From Symploca sp. SIO2E9 (GTDB lineage Bacteria; Cyanobacteriota; Cyanobacteriia; Cyanobacteriales; Coleofasciculaceae): 64,000 nt of DNA. The translations under genes and the position numbers were made by a program. The stretch lies in the NCBI GenBank assembly GCA_010692645.1, contig JAAHGS010000019.1, positions 1 through 64,000 of the forward strand, read 5' to 3'. Under the pieces are notes generated by a model, which saw only the letters and a list, made by a program, of their open reading frames with translations, had not been told where the DNA came from and did not search any database. Below, in pieces: positions 19,494-29,706 of the stretch (position 1 is its first letter; each line of letters begins with the position of its first letter).

Positions 19494-20873
19494 ATGCCAC
19501 TCAGACGTGTAACTTTCCGGTTATACCCAAATAAAGCTACAGAGCAAACTTTGCGGTATCACCGGAAGTTACACAAAGAGCTGTATAATGCCGCCGTCTA
19601 TAACCGCTTTACCCAGTACCAGAAATTTGGTCACAAAGTAGAATATTTCGAGCAGCAAAATTCACTGCCAGGATTCAAAGAGGTATGGCCAGAATATAAA
19701 CAGTGCAATTGTATGACCTTGCAGGCAACTCTAAAACGTGTCGACTATGCTTTTAGGCGTTGGCTAAACGGATTAGCAAAACGTCCTAAATATAAGTCAA
19801 TTCGGTTTTATTCGGGCTGGACGTATCCTAGTAAAACTGGCTGGAAAGTTACAACAGGAGGGGAAAACGGTTATTTGGATTTAGCTAAAATTGGTTCTAT
19901 CCAGATGCGAGGAAAGGCTCGTATTTGGGGAGTTCCAACTACTTGCACGATTGTCTACCGCAACGGCAAGTGGTATGCCAGTATAACCGTTAACCTGACA
20001 CAATTGCAGGCGGCGCGGCGACAAACAGACTTTGGTTCAGTTGGCATTGACTTTGGGTGTAAATCAGCTTTGGCGATTACTGATGGAGACACTCATACTT
20101 TTGTGGAGGCTCCCAAGTTTTTACGAAAAGCCGAAGCACAAATCAAGCACCTTTCTAAGGGTAAGCGCCGTAAGGTTTCTCCTAACAGGAGAAAAAAGCA
20201 AAAAGCTTCTAGTAGGTGGAAAAAAGTTCAGGCAAAAATCAGGAAAGTAACTCGCAAAGTTGCTAACCAACGCCAGAACTGGGTTCATCAAGTAGCATCA
20301 GACATTGTTCGCTGTAATAGCTTCGTTGCTACAGAAAAGCTGGAAGTCAAAAACATGACTCGCAAGGCTAAAAAAGAGGTGCAACCCAACCGTCGGTTCC
20401 CGGCGGGTGGAAAGCGCGCCTGTGGTAAGCGAAAAAAACAAAAAGCGGGACTAAACAAGTCTATTTTAGATGTCGGCATGGGAATGTTGAGGCAGGCGAT
20501 TGAGTACAAGGTAACTGAAGCAGGAGGATTGTTTGTAGAAGTTCCTACTCGCAAAGTTAAACCCTCTCAAACCTGTCCCAACTGTGGACATCAGCACAAA
20601 AAGACTCTTGATGAGAGAACTCATCAATGCCAAAAGTGTGATTTTACAATGGATAGAGATTTAGCCGCTGCCTTGGTAATGCTGTTGTGGGCCCAAGGAA
20701 AACTTCCGGGGTTAGGAACTAACCTCGTAGACGCTGATGTCACCAGCGCTACTTCAGAAACCACCAAGCGTAAGTTTAGTGGAAGCATGAAGCAACTGGG
20801 ACAGAGGAAGCGCCAAAAACGAAGCTTTAGTGTAGATGGTAGCGGAGCGGAAACTCCGCCCTCTACGAAGTAG
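19494..20873 (+). CDS. tnpB: IS200/IS605-family RNA-guided endonuclease TnpB (OrfB)
   Basis: RuvC-like motifs SVGIDFG, FVATEKLEVKNM and DRDLAAA; zinc finger CPNCGH...CQKCDF. Confidence 0.95.
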   Translation: MPLRRVTFRLYPNKATEQTLRYHRKLHKELYNAAVYNRFTQYQKFGHKVEYFEQQNSLPGFKEVWPEYKQCNCMTLQATLKRVDYAFRRWLNGLAKRPKYKSIRFYSGWTYPSKTGWKVTTGGENGYLDLAKIGSIQMRGKARIWGVPTTCTIVYRNGKWYASITVNLTQLQAARRQTDFGSVGIDFGCKSALAITDGDTHTFVEAPKFLRKAEAQIKHLSKGKRRKVSPNRRKKQKASSRWKKVQAKIRKVTRKVANQRQNWVHQVASDIVRCNSFVATEKLEVKNMTRKAKKEVQPNRRFPAGGKRACGKRKKQKAGLNKSILDVGMGMLRQAIEYKVTEAGGLFVEVPTRKVKPSQTCPNCGHQHKKTLDERTHQCQKCDFTMDRDLAAALVMLLWAQGKLPGLGTNLVDADVTSATSETTKRKFSGSMKQLGQRKRQKRSFSVDGSGAETPPSTK

Positions 20874-20884
20874 GGCGGAGTAGT
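20848..20884 (+). other. Stable hairpin at tnpB 3' end (candidate omega-RNA 3' part / IS right end)
   Basis: ACTCCGCCCTCTAC-GAA-GTAGGGCGGAGT inverted repeat overlapping the tnpB stop. Confidence 0.55.
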
Positions 20885-20924
20885 TCATATAGGAACAAGA
20901 CTTTTATAAATAGTCTGACTATCA

Positions 20925-20957
20925 AGTAATAAGTAATAAGTAATAAGTAATAAGTAA
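20925..20957. repeat. Heptanucleotide repeat (AAGTAAT)n
   Basis: aagtaataagtaataagtaataagtaataagtaa. Confidence 0.9.
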
Positions 20958-21036
20958 ACAGTTGCCAGATCATTAAAGCTTCAAGGGTTGTACCAATACC
21001 GCCCGGTACAACCTTTAGATCTAGCTCTAGACTCGA

Positions 21037-21240
21037 TTAAAACTGTTTTTTGCGGTTACGGTAGAACCTCCGAAGTTGTTTATGTCTAGCAATTGCTTTG
21101 CGCTTGCGTTTTTCAATGGGTGTTTCAAAGTGACGATGCTTCTTCATGTCGGGAAAAATTCCCGCCCTGGAAACTACTCGCTTAAATCGACGGAGGGCTG
21201 ATTCAATCCCCTCATTTTCGCCGACTGTCACCTGCGCCAT
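21037..21240 (-). CDS. rpsU: 30S ribosomal protein S21
   Basis: bS21 signature [36 protein letters not shown]. Confidence 0.95.
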   Translation of the reverse strand: MAQVTVGENEGIESALRRFKRVVSRAGIFPDMKKHRHFETPIEKRKRKAIARHKQLRRFYRNRKKQF

Positions 21241-21587
21241 TCTATCGTCCTCCTCACCTTGGGTTGATCGCCAGAGCCTCAGTCCAATAAAATTAAGATT
21301 TTGGCTAAGGCTGTTGGCAGTTCATAGTTCGTTTTGGACAAAAAAAACAGGAGCCATGAACTATGAACCATGAACTCAGAACTCTTAGCAAAAAGCTGCA
21401 ATCAATTTGCTTCTGGCATATGCACCTTCCACTATTTAAGAACAGCGAATTTGTATTTTCTACAACTGTTGTTTTCCGCTGGCTTAAAAAATATCGACGT
21501 TTTTGATTACCTATCAGCAGCTAAAGCTTATCAACTAAAGCCAATGGGGAAGCCTTAAACCTTCTCAAGCCCCCTTATTCTCAAGGC

Positions 21588-21905
21588 TTAGTAGCGCCGA
21601 GAAAATCCATCTCGATTATTTCTGCCAGCACCGCTTTGTTCGCGAGGTTTAGCCTTACTTACTTTTAGATCTCGTCCCATCCACTCGGCTCCATCAAGGG
21701 CATCGATGGCAGCAGCTTCTTCAGTTTCCGTTTCCATGTCAACAAAGCCAAAACCACGCATTTGACCAGTTTCACGGTCAGTGGGTAACTTAACCTGTTT
21801 TACAGTTCCGTATTCAGCAAAGACGCGGTTAAGGTCTTCCCGTGTAACCTGGTGTGGCAGGTTGCCTATATAAACTGACATTAATCGATTCATCTCCAGA
21901 ATCAA
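21588..21905 (-). CDS. RRM-domain RNA-binding protein (cyanobacterial Rbp)
   Basis: RNP2 VYIGNL and RNP1 RGFGFVDM motifs; likely start at the internal MSVYIGNL Met. Confidence 0.95.
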   Translation of the reverse strand: MILEMNRLMSVYIGNLPHQVTREDLNRVFAEYGTVKQVKLPTDRETGQMRGFGFVDMETETEEAAAIDALDGAEWMGRDLKVSKAKPREQSGAGRNNRDGFSRRY

Positions 21906-22017
21906 AGGTTTCAGAGACTTACGATTCGGAGATAAGGTCTGTGATTGGATAAAAACAAACTATGAAACCGAATATAACCCTCACTCCTCATACTAACAGC
22001 ATTGATTGCTCAACTGC

Positions 22018-22875
22018 CTACCCTACCTCTGGGGAGGTACTTGGTTGAGTCGGTTGAGTTGGCGTCCAGGGGAAAATTTTGTACTTCAAATAAAAGCCGC
22101 CCAATATAAACAGTACAATCAAGAACGTGCCAACACCAAGGGGACTGGGAAGCCAGAATACTGCTTCCATATGATTGAGCTGACCAGGCTGAGGAGTCCA
22201 CACCAGCTGATGCCCATCATAGTATACTTTGGGACTAATAGCATGATCTGCCTTAACAATACTTCTTGCTCCCCAAGGAGTCTCTAAACTAAACTGCAAA
22301 TCTAATAGTGAACCAGGAGAAACAATCACGTTGCCCTTAGCCGAAATTACAGCGAGCGATCGCAAATCTAGGTCATAATTTAATCGGTTCCGCTGCCAGA
22401 AGAAAAAATTATTCTGTACTAGATTTAAGTGTGACTGGAAACTAGGTAAATTCTGTTCCTTGTCTGCTGAGATGCGGTCATTTTTCTTAACAACCGGGTT
22501 AAAAAATTGGTCAAACTTGGATGCCAATTCCTTACCGTTGCTAAAGGGAATTGTGACTATAATTTCCTGCTCAGAAATTTTTCTAGTGCTGCCCCTAAGC
22601 TGCTGGGCTCGACGCTCGATGCTTTTGAGCCATTGCTCGGCCTCAGAATCACTAAATCTTGTTAACTGTTCTCCCAGCTTAATATGCTGTACGATCGCGC
22701 CGCGATGTTGACCTTCAAAGTTAACCCCAAGTTCATAATCAACGCAACCAGAAAGTAGCAGCGATGCCAATAAGGTTAACAGGAGAACGCGCCAGCGCCC
22801 CATAAGCAAACGGATGAATAGCACCAAACTAACAACAGTCGATTTCACTAAATTTACCCTCACTAGCTTGTTCAA
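22018..22875 (-). CDS. DUF3153-like lipoprotein
   Basis: Lipobox LLLSGC, C-terminal TM segment. Confidence 0.75.
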   Translation of the reverse strand: MNKLVRVNLVKSTVVSLVLFIRLLMGRWRVLLLTLLASLLLSGCVDYELGVNFEGQHRGAIVQHIKLGEQLTRFSDSEAEQWLKSIERRAQQLRGSTRKISEQEIIVTIPFSNGKELASKFDQFFNPVVKKNDRISADKEQNLPSFQSHLNLVQNNFFFWQRNRLNYDLDLRSLAVISAKGNVIVSPGSLLDLQFSLETPWGARSIVKADHAISPKVYYDGHQLVWTPQPGQLNHMEAVFWLPSPLGVGTFLIVLFILGGFYLKYKIFPWTPTQPTQPSTSPEVG

Positions 22876-22952
22876 TCACCTCTTTATTTTGATTGATTTT
22901 CGCACGCTATTATCTACAAGAGACGCCACCCTGTGTTATTGTAAAGGGTCTT

Positions 22953-23024
22953 GGGCGATTAGCACAGTGGTAGCGCGCTTCCTTCACACGGAAGAGGTCA
23001 CTGGTTCAAACCCAGTATCGCCCA
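22953..23024 (+). tRNA. tRNA-Val(CAC)
   Basis: 72-nt cloverleaf: GGGCGAT/ATCGCCC acceptor, anticodon arm CTTCC-TTCACAC-GGAAG, TTCAAAC T-loop, discriminator A. Confidence 0.95.
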
Positions 23025-23570
23025 TTGCTGGATTCGATATTAAATTTTGTCATGACAATCATGCAGCTAATTGACTCGATGGGCAAAAAATGGCAAGGCA
23101 GAGGGTTAAATCAATCGCTAGGATTAATCTTGGGATTAATATTTGCAACGGTTGTCTTCTTCCCTACTTCGGCTATGGCAGAGACATCTCCTAGCACCAA
23201 GCAAAATTTACTGTCTCAACCACCAACTGAAGTAAACGTCAGCCTGGGCAATAGTGCTAATGAATTGAAATTTTTACCTAGAAAATTGAAATTTATTTCT
23301 GGTGTTCGCTACAAATTACTGCTGGATAACCCCAGTTCCCAAAAGCACTACTTCACAGCAAAAGACTTTGCCGACGCTAGCTGGAGTCAAAAAGTTGAAG
23401 CTGGCAAAGTAGAAGTTAAAGGAGCAATCCACGAACTAGAACTAAAGCCTGGAGGAGAAGCAGAGTGGGTATTGGTACCAATGAAACCTGGAACCTACGA
23501 ACTCCATTGCTCTATTCCAGGACACACAGAGGCAGGCATGACTGGAGAGATTATAGTTGAGACTAACTAG
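23025..23570 (+). CDS. Plastocyanin/azurin-family cupredoxin with signal peptide
   Basis: Copper ligands in KHYF and CSIPGHTEAGM; start codon uncertain because the ORF begins immediately after the tRNA. Confidence 0.85.
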   Translation: MLDSILNFVMTIMQLIDSMGKKWQGRGLNQSLGLILGLIFATVVFFPTSAMAETSPSTKQNLLSQPPTEVNVSLGNSANELKFLPRKLKFISGVRYKLLLDNPSSQKHYFTAKDFADASWSQKVEAGKVEVKGAIHELELKPGGEAEWVLVPMKPGTYELHCSIPGHTEAGMTGEIIVETN

Positions 23571-23625
23571 TAATATCTGTTAATCTGCCCTCAACTTCTC
23601 CTGTTCAACCCTCCGGATTGTCAAG

Positions 23626-24459
23626 ATGAATATTCTCAATAACCTGCTTTTCAAACCAACTCAATCCCCCCAAGCCCACCAAAAACGCCGAGGTATTGAA
23701 ATCAAGTCTAAGCGTGAAATTGAAGTCATGCGTCAGGCCTCAATAATTGTGGCGACAGTACTTAAAGAAATTTCCGAGATGGTTGAACCGGGAATGACAA
23801 CATCTGATTTGGATACTTACGCCGACAAACGCATCCGCCAGATGGGAGCAACACCTAGCTTCAAAGGATACCATGGCTTCCCAGGTTCCATTTGTTCTAG
23901 CCTCAACAACGAAGTCGTTCACGGTATCCCCAACCCCAAGAAGGTAATTCGCACTGGTGATGTCCTCAAAGTTGACACCGGTGCCTACTACCAAGGATTC
24001 CATGGCGATTCTTGCATCACAATTGCAGTGGGGGAAGTTACACCAGAAGCAGCTAAGTTAATTCGCGTCGCAGAAGAAGTACTCTATAAGGGAATTGAAC
24101 AGGTGAAAGCAGGAGCTTACCTGCTTGAGATTGCTGGTGCAATTGAAGATCATGCCAAAGCCAATGGCTTCAGCATTGTAGAAGATTTTACAGGTCACGG
24201 TGTAGGTAGAAACCTGCACGAAGAACCATCTGTTTTTAACTTTCGCACTCGCGAGATACCCAATATCAAGCTGCGCGCTGGGATGACTATAGCAATTGAA
24301 CCGATTATCAATGCTGGTTCCAAGTTCACGCGTATCTTATCTGATCGCTGGACAGCTGTTACCGTAGACAATGCCCTATCAGCACAGTTTGAGCATACCG
24401 TATTGGTGACAACTGATGGTTACGAAATTTTAACTGACCGTACCAAAGTCCCAACTTGA
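23626..24459 (+). CDS. map: Type I methionine aminopeptidase
   Basis: Metal-ligand motifs ([32 protein letters not shown]). Confidence 0.96.
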   Translation: MNILNNLLFKPTQSPQAHQKRRGIEIKSKREIEVMRQASIIVATVLKEISEMVEPGMTTSDLDTYADKRIRQMGATPSFKGYHGFPGSICSSLNNEVVHGIPNPKKVIRTGDVLKVDTGAYYQGFHGDSCITIAVGEVTPEAAKLIRVAEEVLYKGIEQVKAGAYLLEIAGAIEDHAKANGFSIVEDFTGHGVGRNLHEEPSVFNFRTREIPNIKLRAGMTIAIEPIINAGSKFTRILSDRWTAVTVDNALSAQFEHTVLVTTDGYEILTDRTKVPT

Positions 24460-24540
24460 CAGCGCTAAGCCTTGTCTAATCTCAGTTTGAGCATACTTGC
24501 AATCTTAGCTTCTTCCTGAGACTACAGCAAAATTGCAGGA

Positions 24541-25012
24541 AACCCCCGAGTTGTGCAAGCTCGGGGGATAGTACAGGGTGCATCTACCATTTCTTTGTTC
24601 CTAGCAATGCAATCGCCATCAGGATAATTTGGGGAAAATTTCTAATTTAAACGATAAAAACCCCCAAGTTGTGCAGGCTCAGGGGATAGTACAGGGTGCA
24701 TCTACCATTTCTTTATTCCTAGCAATGCCAGCGCCATCAGGATGGTTTGGAAAAATTTTCTCATTCCAAGCAAAAAAAAACCCGAGTTGTGCAGGCTCGG
24801 GGGATAGTACAGGGTGCATCTACCATTTCTTTATTCCTAGCAATGCCAGCGCCATCAGGATGGTTTGGGGAAATTTTCTCATTCCAAGCAAAAAAAAACC
24901 CGAGTTGTGCAGGCTCGGGGGATAGTACAGGGTGCATCTACCATTTCTTTGTTCCTAGCAATGCCAGTGCCATCAGGATGATTTGGGAAAATTTTCTCAT
25001 TCAATCACTCAT
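24541..25012 (-). repeat. Four ~118-bp tandem direct repeats, each with a terminator-like hairpin on the minus strand; candidate tandem sRNA array
   Basis: Repeat anchor AGTTGTGCARGCTCGGGGGATAGTACAGGGTGCATCTACCATTTCTTTRTTCCTAGCAATGC recurs at 118-bp spacing; minus strand CCCGAG-CCTGCACAA-CTCGGG-T9 in two units. Confidence 0.9.
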
Positions 25013-25120
25013 CAATCATCTAACCTAAATGCGTAGTACTATATATCAGCAAAATCGACAACAAGGCAGATAGCTCCAGGGCAAATAGTTCATCAAAATC
25101 CTCTCCCCCTCTATAGACTC

Positions 25121-26917
25121 ATGAGCAATTTCTCAGACTTGTCGGGCCATGGTTTCAGCATCGTTAGAGAGTTGGGACACAATCGCGCTGGTGGGAGAGT
25201 CACCTACCTTGCCATTAACCGTGCTCATCACCAGCCTGTTGTCATTAAGCAATTTTTGTTTGCCAAACGTGATGCCCATTGGTCAGACTATGACGCAATT
25301 ACGCGGGAAATTCAAGTATTGCGAGGTCTTAATCATCCAGGCATCCCCTGTTACCTTGGTTCCTTTGAAACAGCTACGGGTTTTTGCCTGGTGCAGGAAT
25401 ACAAAGATGCCCCATCTCTAGTTGAACCTCGCAGCTTTGAGCCAGATGAAATTAAGCAAATAGCGATTTCTTTACTTAACATCCTGATTTACCTGCAAAA
25501 TAGGATTCCACCAATCAGTCATCGGGATATTAAACCGGAGAATATCCTGGCTGATGAGAAACTCAATGTTTTCCTGGTAGACTTCGGTTTGGCACGGATT
25601 GGCAATAGTGCCTTTGCTGTCAGTAGCATTGCCAAAGGCACGATTGGGTTCATGGCTCCAGAACAATTATTTAATCGACAGTTGAGTGAGGCATCAGATC
25701 TTTATGGCTTAGGTGCAACGCTGATTTGCTTACTAACTGGCACCCCTTCCACTGCTATCAGCAACTTAATTGATGATGACTATCGCCTTAACTTCAAACA
25801 TCTTGTTCCTAAGCTTAGCCTGCGCTGGATTGAATGGCTAGAAAATATGGTGGCAATGAAAGCAAAAAACCGCTTTCCCGATGCCAAAACTGCTCTGGCA
25901 GCCCTAGAACCCATATATGTTAACCGTCTTCCTGAACTGAAGCTCTCTCAATCTTGCCTAGAATTTAAAGCTAAAAAACTGGGCGAAAAATTGACTAAGA
26001 CCATCAGAATTAGTAATAGTGTTCCCGACACTATTTTGAAAACCAGTTGGCAAGTTGCATCCCATTTGAGTGACCCGCCCCACACTCCCCATTTTCACGC
26101 CTGGATTAACTTTGATAAATCTGAGTTTGTTAGCAATAACAGTCTGTGCAAAATCACTGTTGACACCAATAAACTCATAGCTTGTGGAGTCTATGAGCGC
26201 CAGCTCTTAATTCATACTAATTCTCAGCCAGAAATACAGGTTTTAAAAGTTAAAGTTAAAACAGCAACTTTGCCAATCAAGACCAAAAGATTACCATATC
26301 TTTCCATAGTTTTACTGATTTTATTTGCCACCGCTGCTAGTTGGATGGAAACAACAGCTTGGCAGGGAATTGTCAGCAAAAGTGGTGGCATGGGCGTAGC
26401 GAACGCAATTTTTGTCTCGTCATTTGTGGCGGTACTAGGATTAATTACGGCTGTAACTTCCGGCATGCTCTCACAATTAATTACTAAACTCAGAACTAGG
26501 TTTGGTTTTAAAATCAAAGCCTTGGATACAGTGACAACCGTTTTATTTGCTGGAGTAGCAGCAATGTTAGTGGCTAGCTTTGGTGCCAAATTCCGTGCCC
26601 CAGATACTGCCCTTGCTGCCTTTGCCGCTGTTGATGCAGTAGTATTTATGGCGGCGTTTGAAGGGGAAGGTGTAGCCCAAACTTGCCTACAGCTGGGATT
26701 TAGTAAAACTCTGGCCTTAGGGGTTTCTCTGTTGTCAGCAGCTTTGGGCATTAGCTTGGGAATTGCTTTCAAGCTAGGATTTTTAAATTTGCTGGTAATG
26801 TCAGCAGTTTTAGGAACAGGCTTACTCTGGATAATAATGGTTTTGTACCCCAGTTTAGACCGCTTCAGACAGATTGCCAATTACCGCCAATTGGAAGGAC
26901 ATTTAATTAAACCTTAG
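25121..26917 (+). CDS. Serine/threonine protein kinase with C-terminal multi-TM region
   Basis: HRDIKPENILAD, DFGLAR and APEQ motifs; several hydrophobic segments after ~aa 385. Confidence 0.93.
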   Translation: MSNFSDLSGHGFSIVRELGHNRAGGRVTYLAINRAHHQPVVIKQFLFAKRDAHWSDYDAITREIQVLRGLNHPGIPCYLGSFETATGFCLVQEYKDAPSLVEPRSFEPDEIKQIAISLLNILIYLQNRIPPISHRDIKPENILADEKLNVFLVDFGLARIGNSAFAVSSIAKGTIGFMAPEQLFNRQLSEASDLYGLGATLICLLTGTPSTAISNLIDDDYRLNFKHLVPKLSLRWIEWLENMVAMKAKNRFPDAKTALAALEPIYVNRLPELKLSQSCLEFKAKKLGEKLTKTIRISNSVPDTILKTSWQVASHLSDPPHTPHFHAWINFDKSEFVSNNSLCKITVDTNKLIACGVYERQLLIHTNSQPEIQVLKVKVKTATLPIKTKRLPYLSIVLLILFATAASWMETTAWQGIVSKSGGMGVANAIFVSSFVAVLGLITAVTSGMLSQLITKLRTRFGFKIKALDTVTTVLFAGVAAMLVASFGAKFRAPDTALAAFAAVDAVVFMAAFEGEGVAQTCLQLGFSKTLALGVSLLSAALGISLGIAFKLGFLNLLVMSAVLGTGLLWIIMVLYPSLDRFRQIANYRQLEGHLIKP

Positions 26918-26983
26918 TCAAGGCAAATTAAATCAATTATCAGTTTCATCGCAATTGTCTGGTAATAATTTCTCTGTTATTGA

Positions 26984-27020
26984 CATTCTCCCTAGGTTCA
27001 CCTTTAAGGTAGAACCCAGG
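26984..27020 (-). repeat. IS200/IS605-type end-like hairpin
   Basis: TTGACATTCTCCCTAGGTTCACCTTTAAGGTAGAACC. Confidence 0.4.
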
Positions 27021-27420
27021 GCTGCCGCCCTGAGGTAAAATTTTGTAAAGATAAATATTTGTATCTTTAATTACAGTTTTTTTTGACAAAATAATATAAC
27101 AGGAGGTAGATTTGGAGGGTGTTTGAATATCCTCCCGGATTTCTTTGAATTGAAACCATCAAGCAAAGGCAGAAGATGTGAGGCTCCAGGGCATTCATAA
27201 AGCCTTCTGCCCTGGAGCACCTAGAGCCTTCCAAGGGTAAAGCCTTGGTCATCGCTTGATTCAAAATCGCTAGCAATCCTTGCTGGGTTGAATCTGTGCC
27301 GAAATTGGTCTGGAAATTGAGGGTGTAGACTACTGGAACCATATTCAGGGCAAACCTCATCCCAACTTCGGCAAAACCTATAACCGCAGTAATGTTTCAC
27401 TCAGTTAAGAGGAGCCAAGA

Positions 27421-28188
<768 letters not shown>

Positions 28189-28278
28189 CTCGTCCGTTGA
28201 TATCTTGCACTATTTTCAGAGTATAGCGGGGCCGCTGGCAGGGTGGAGAAATCCCTTCTGTTAAGCTCTCTGGAGAGT

Positions 28279-28373
28279 GAGCGAAATTTTGGTTGGAATT
28301 TTAATTCTCCGCGTCTCCGCGTCTGGAGCGTCTCCGCGTCTGCTTACTTGTTCCCCCACCCTTTTTTTCGCTC
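28279..28373. mobile_element. MITE-like element, family D (GAGCGAAA...TTTCGCTC)
   Basis: Inverted termini and internal homology with 39986-40064. Confidence 0.55.
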
Positions 28374-28559
28374 ATCCCTCTCTGGATTATTCAACAATCC
28401 CCTCCCTGCTCCGCTGAGGGTGGGGAGTGTCAATAGCTATAGGGCAGGCAATGCCTACCCTAGTAAAAACTAGCTTACTGCGAAAATACAATAACTGGAT
28501 GGTTTAGCAAGAAGCTAAGAGATTAATTTCTTGGCTTCTAGAGCTGGTTGAAGGGTTGA

Positions 28560-28787
28560 TTAGTTAGGCAGTTTGCTGCTGGTATAAGTATCTAGGGCAT
28601 AGGCTGGAGTACGCTGAGTGTAGTCAATCTCAGTGCCAGTGACAAACTCAGCCAGATTTTCAAAAGACTCGGAGCGCCAGTTGCGCTCATGAATAGGCTT
28701 AGTTTGCTCACCGCGGAAATAAGCTTGAGTACCGATAACAGCGGCAGCAACCCAACCAATTACAAACAGGGAAATGACGATGACCAT
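28560..28787 (-). CDS. Small single-TM photosynthesis-related protein, Psb35 (Ssl2148)-like
   Basis: 75 aa MVIVISLFVIGWVAAAVIGTQAYFRGEQTKPIHERNWRSESFE; assignment from recalled family features. Confidence 0.6.
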   Translation of the reverse strand: MVIVISLFVIGWVAAAVIGTQAYFRGEQTKPIHERNWRSESFENLAEFVTGTEIDYTQRTPAYALDTYTSSKLPN

Positions 28788-28846
28788 GATTTTCCTCTAA
28801 ATAGTTTTAGTGTTGTCAAAGTGGAGCAGAGAAGGATTGAGAACTC

Positions 28847-29017
28847 TTAGCTGACGCCCAGGGCAGTTAATACTAACAAGCTGACGAACAGAGTTGCTAA
28901 CCCGCCTAAGAGAGCATAGCGGCGTTGCTGCTCTAAATTCGGATAACAAGAGTAATAAATTTGGGGCTCGGTGGCGTAGTTGTTGAGGATGCCGTCTTCG
29001 TTAGTAGTGGTATACAT
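28847..29017 (-). CDS. psb34: Ssl1498-family light-harvesting-like protein / Psb34
   Basis: Read manually (below ORF-track length cutoff): MYTTTNEDGILNNYATEPQIYYSCYPNLEQQRRYALLGGLATLFVSLLVLTALGVS*. Confidence 0.85.
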   Translation of the reverse strand: MYTTTNEDGILNNYATEPQIYYSCYPNLEQQRRYALLGGLATLFVSLLVLTALGVS

Positions 29018-29222
29018 AAGAGGTTTTTTGTCTGACTTCGTTAAGTTTTGTTAAATTAACTGTAACGAATTATTACAGAAATGTCAACATACTGGCTGAA
29101 CATGCTAAAAATCGTGACTTGTCTAGTTGAGAAGGCAGCACTTCGACAGGCTCAGTGACCAGGCAGGAGGCAGATTAGAGATTGCCAATTAAATGCTGTT
29201 GAGAGATGATTCAGCTCGGCAG

Positions 29223-29688
29223 TCATCTTTCTTCGCGGCAGGAGACTCTCGCTTGAGCGCGACGAGACGTGCGACATCAACGCCTGGGGAAACCCCAGGC
29301 GACGCGCACTCGCCGAATGCCGCGCCTCCAATTAACTTTGTGGTAAGATACTTTTGGTCGTTGACCCACCCAGACAACGGGGACAGACAGCCTAACAGAT
29401 CGAAGTTCGTGATTTTTCGCGACGGCGCAGAAAAGTTGGCAGACTGGGATAAGCTGACAGGGCAATGGAAAGTCCACCCCTGAAAGACGCAAAGTGAATA
29501 GATTTTTTCGATACATAACCGTACCGCAGGGCTGGCGGAATCGGGACTCTTGGTGGAGTCGAATGTCTGTGGACGTATCGATGTCGGGGGCATAGTTTGA
29601 AGATTGTGTCTAGATATGTACGGTTGAAGCAGAAAAACCTAATCGTGAGGCTAGGAATCCCGCGAAACAAGCGCTGGGAGGATGTCAA
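29223..29688 (+). mobile_element. IS200/IS605-like non-autonomous element, copy B (inverted relative to copy A)
   Basis: TCATCTTTCTTCGCGGCAGGAGACTCTCG ... GGGAGGATGTCAA; reverse-complement homology to 27421-27850 in several blocks. Confidence 0.7.
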
Positions 29689-29706
29689 TAATAGTGCCAA
29701 TCACCG

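Noticed and set aside
24541-25012. CRISPR array
   Set aside because: Repeat unit is 118 bp and nearly all of it is conserved, so there are no repeat-spacer alternation and no cas genes nearby
27067-27360. 97-aa minus-strand ORF
   Set aside because: Contains repeat-like CCTTCTGCCCTGGAGC sequence; no domain recognised
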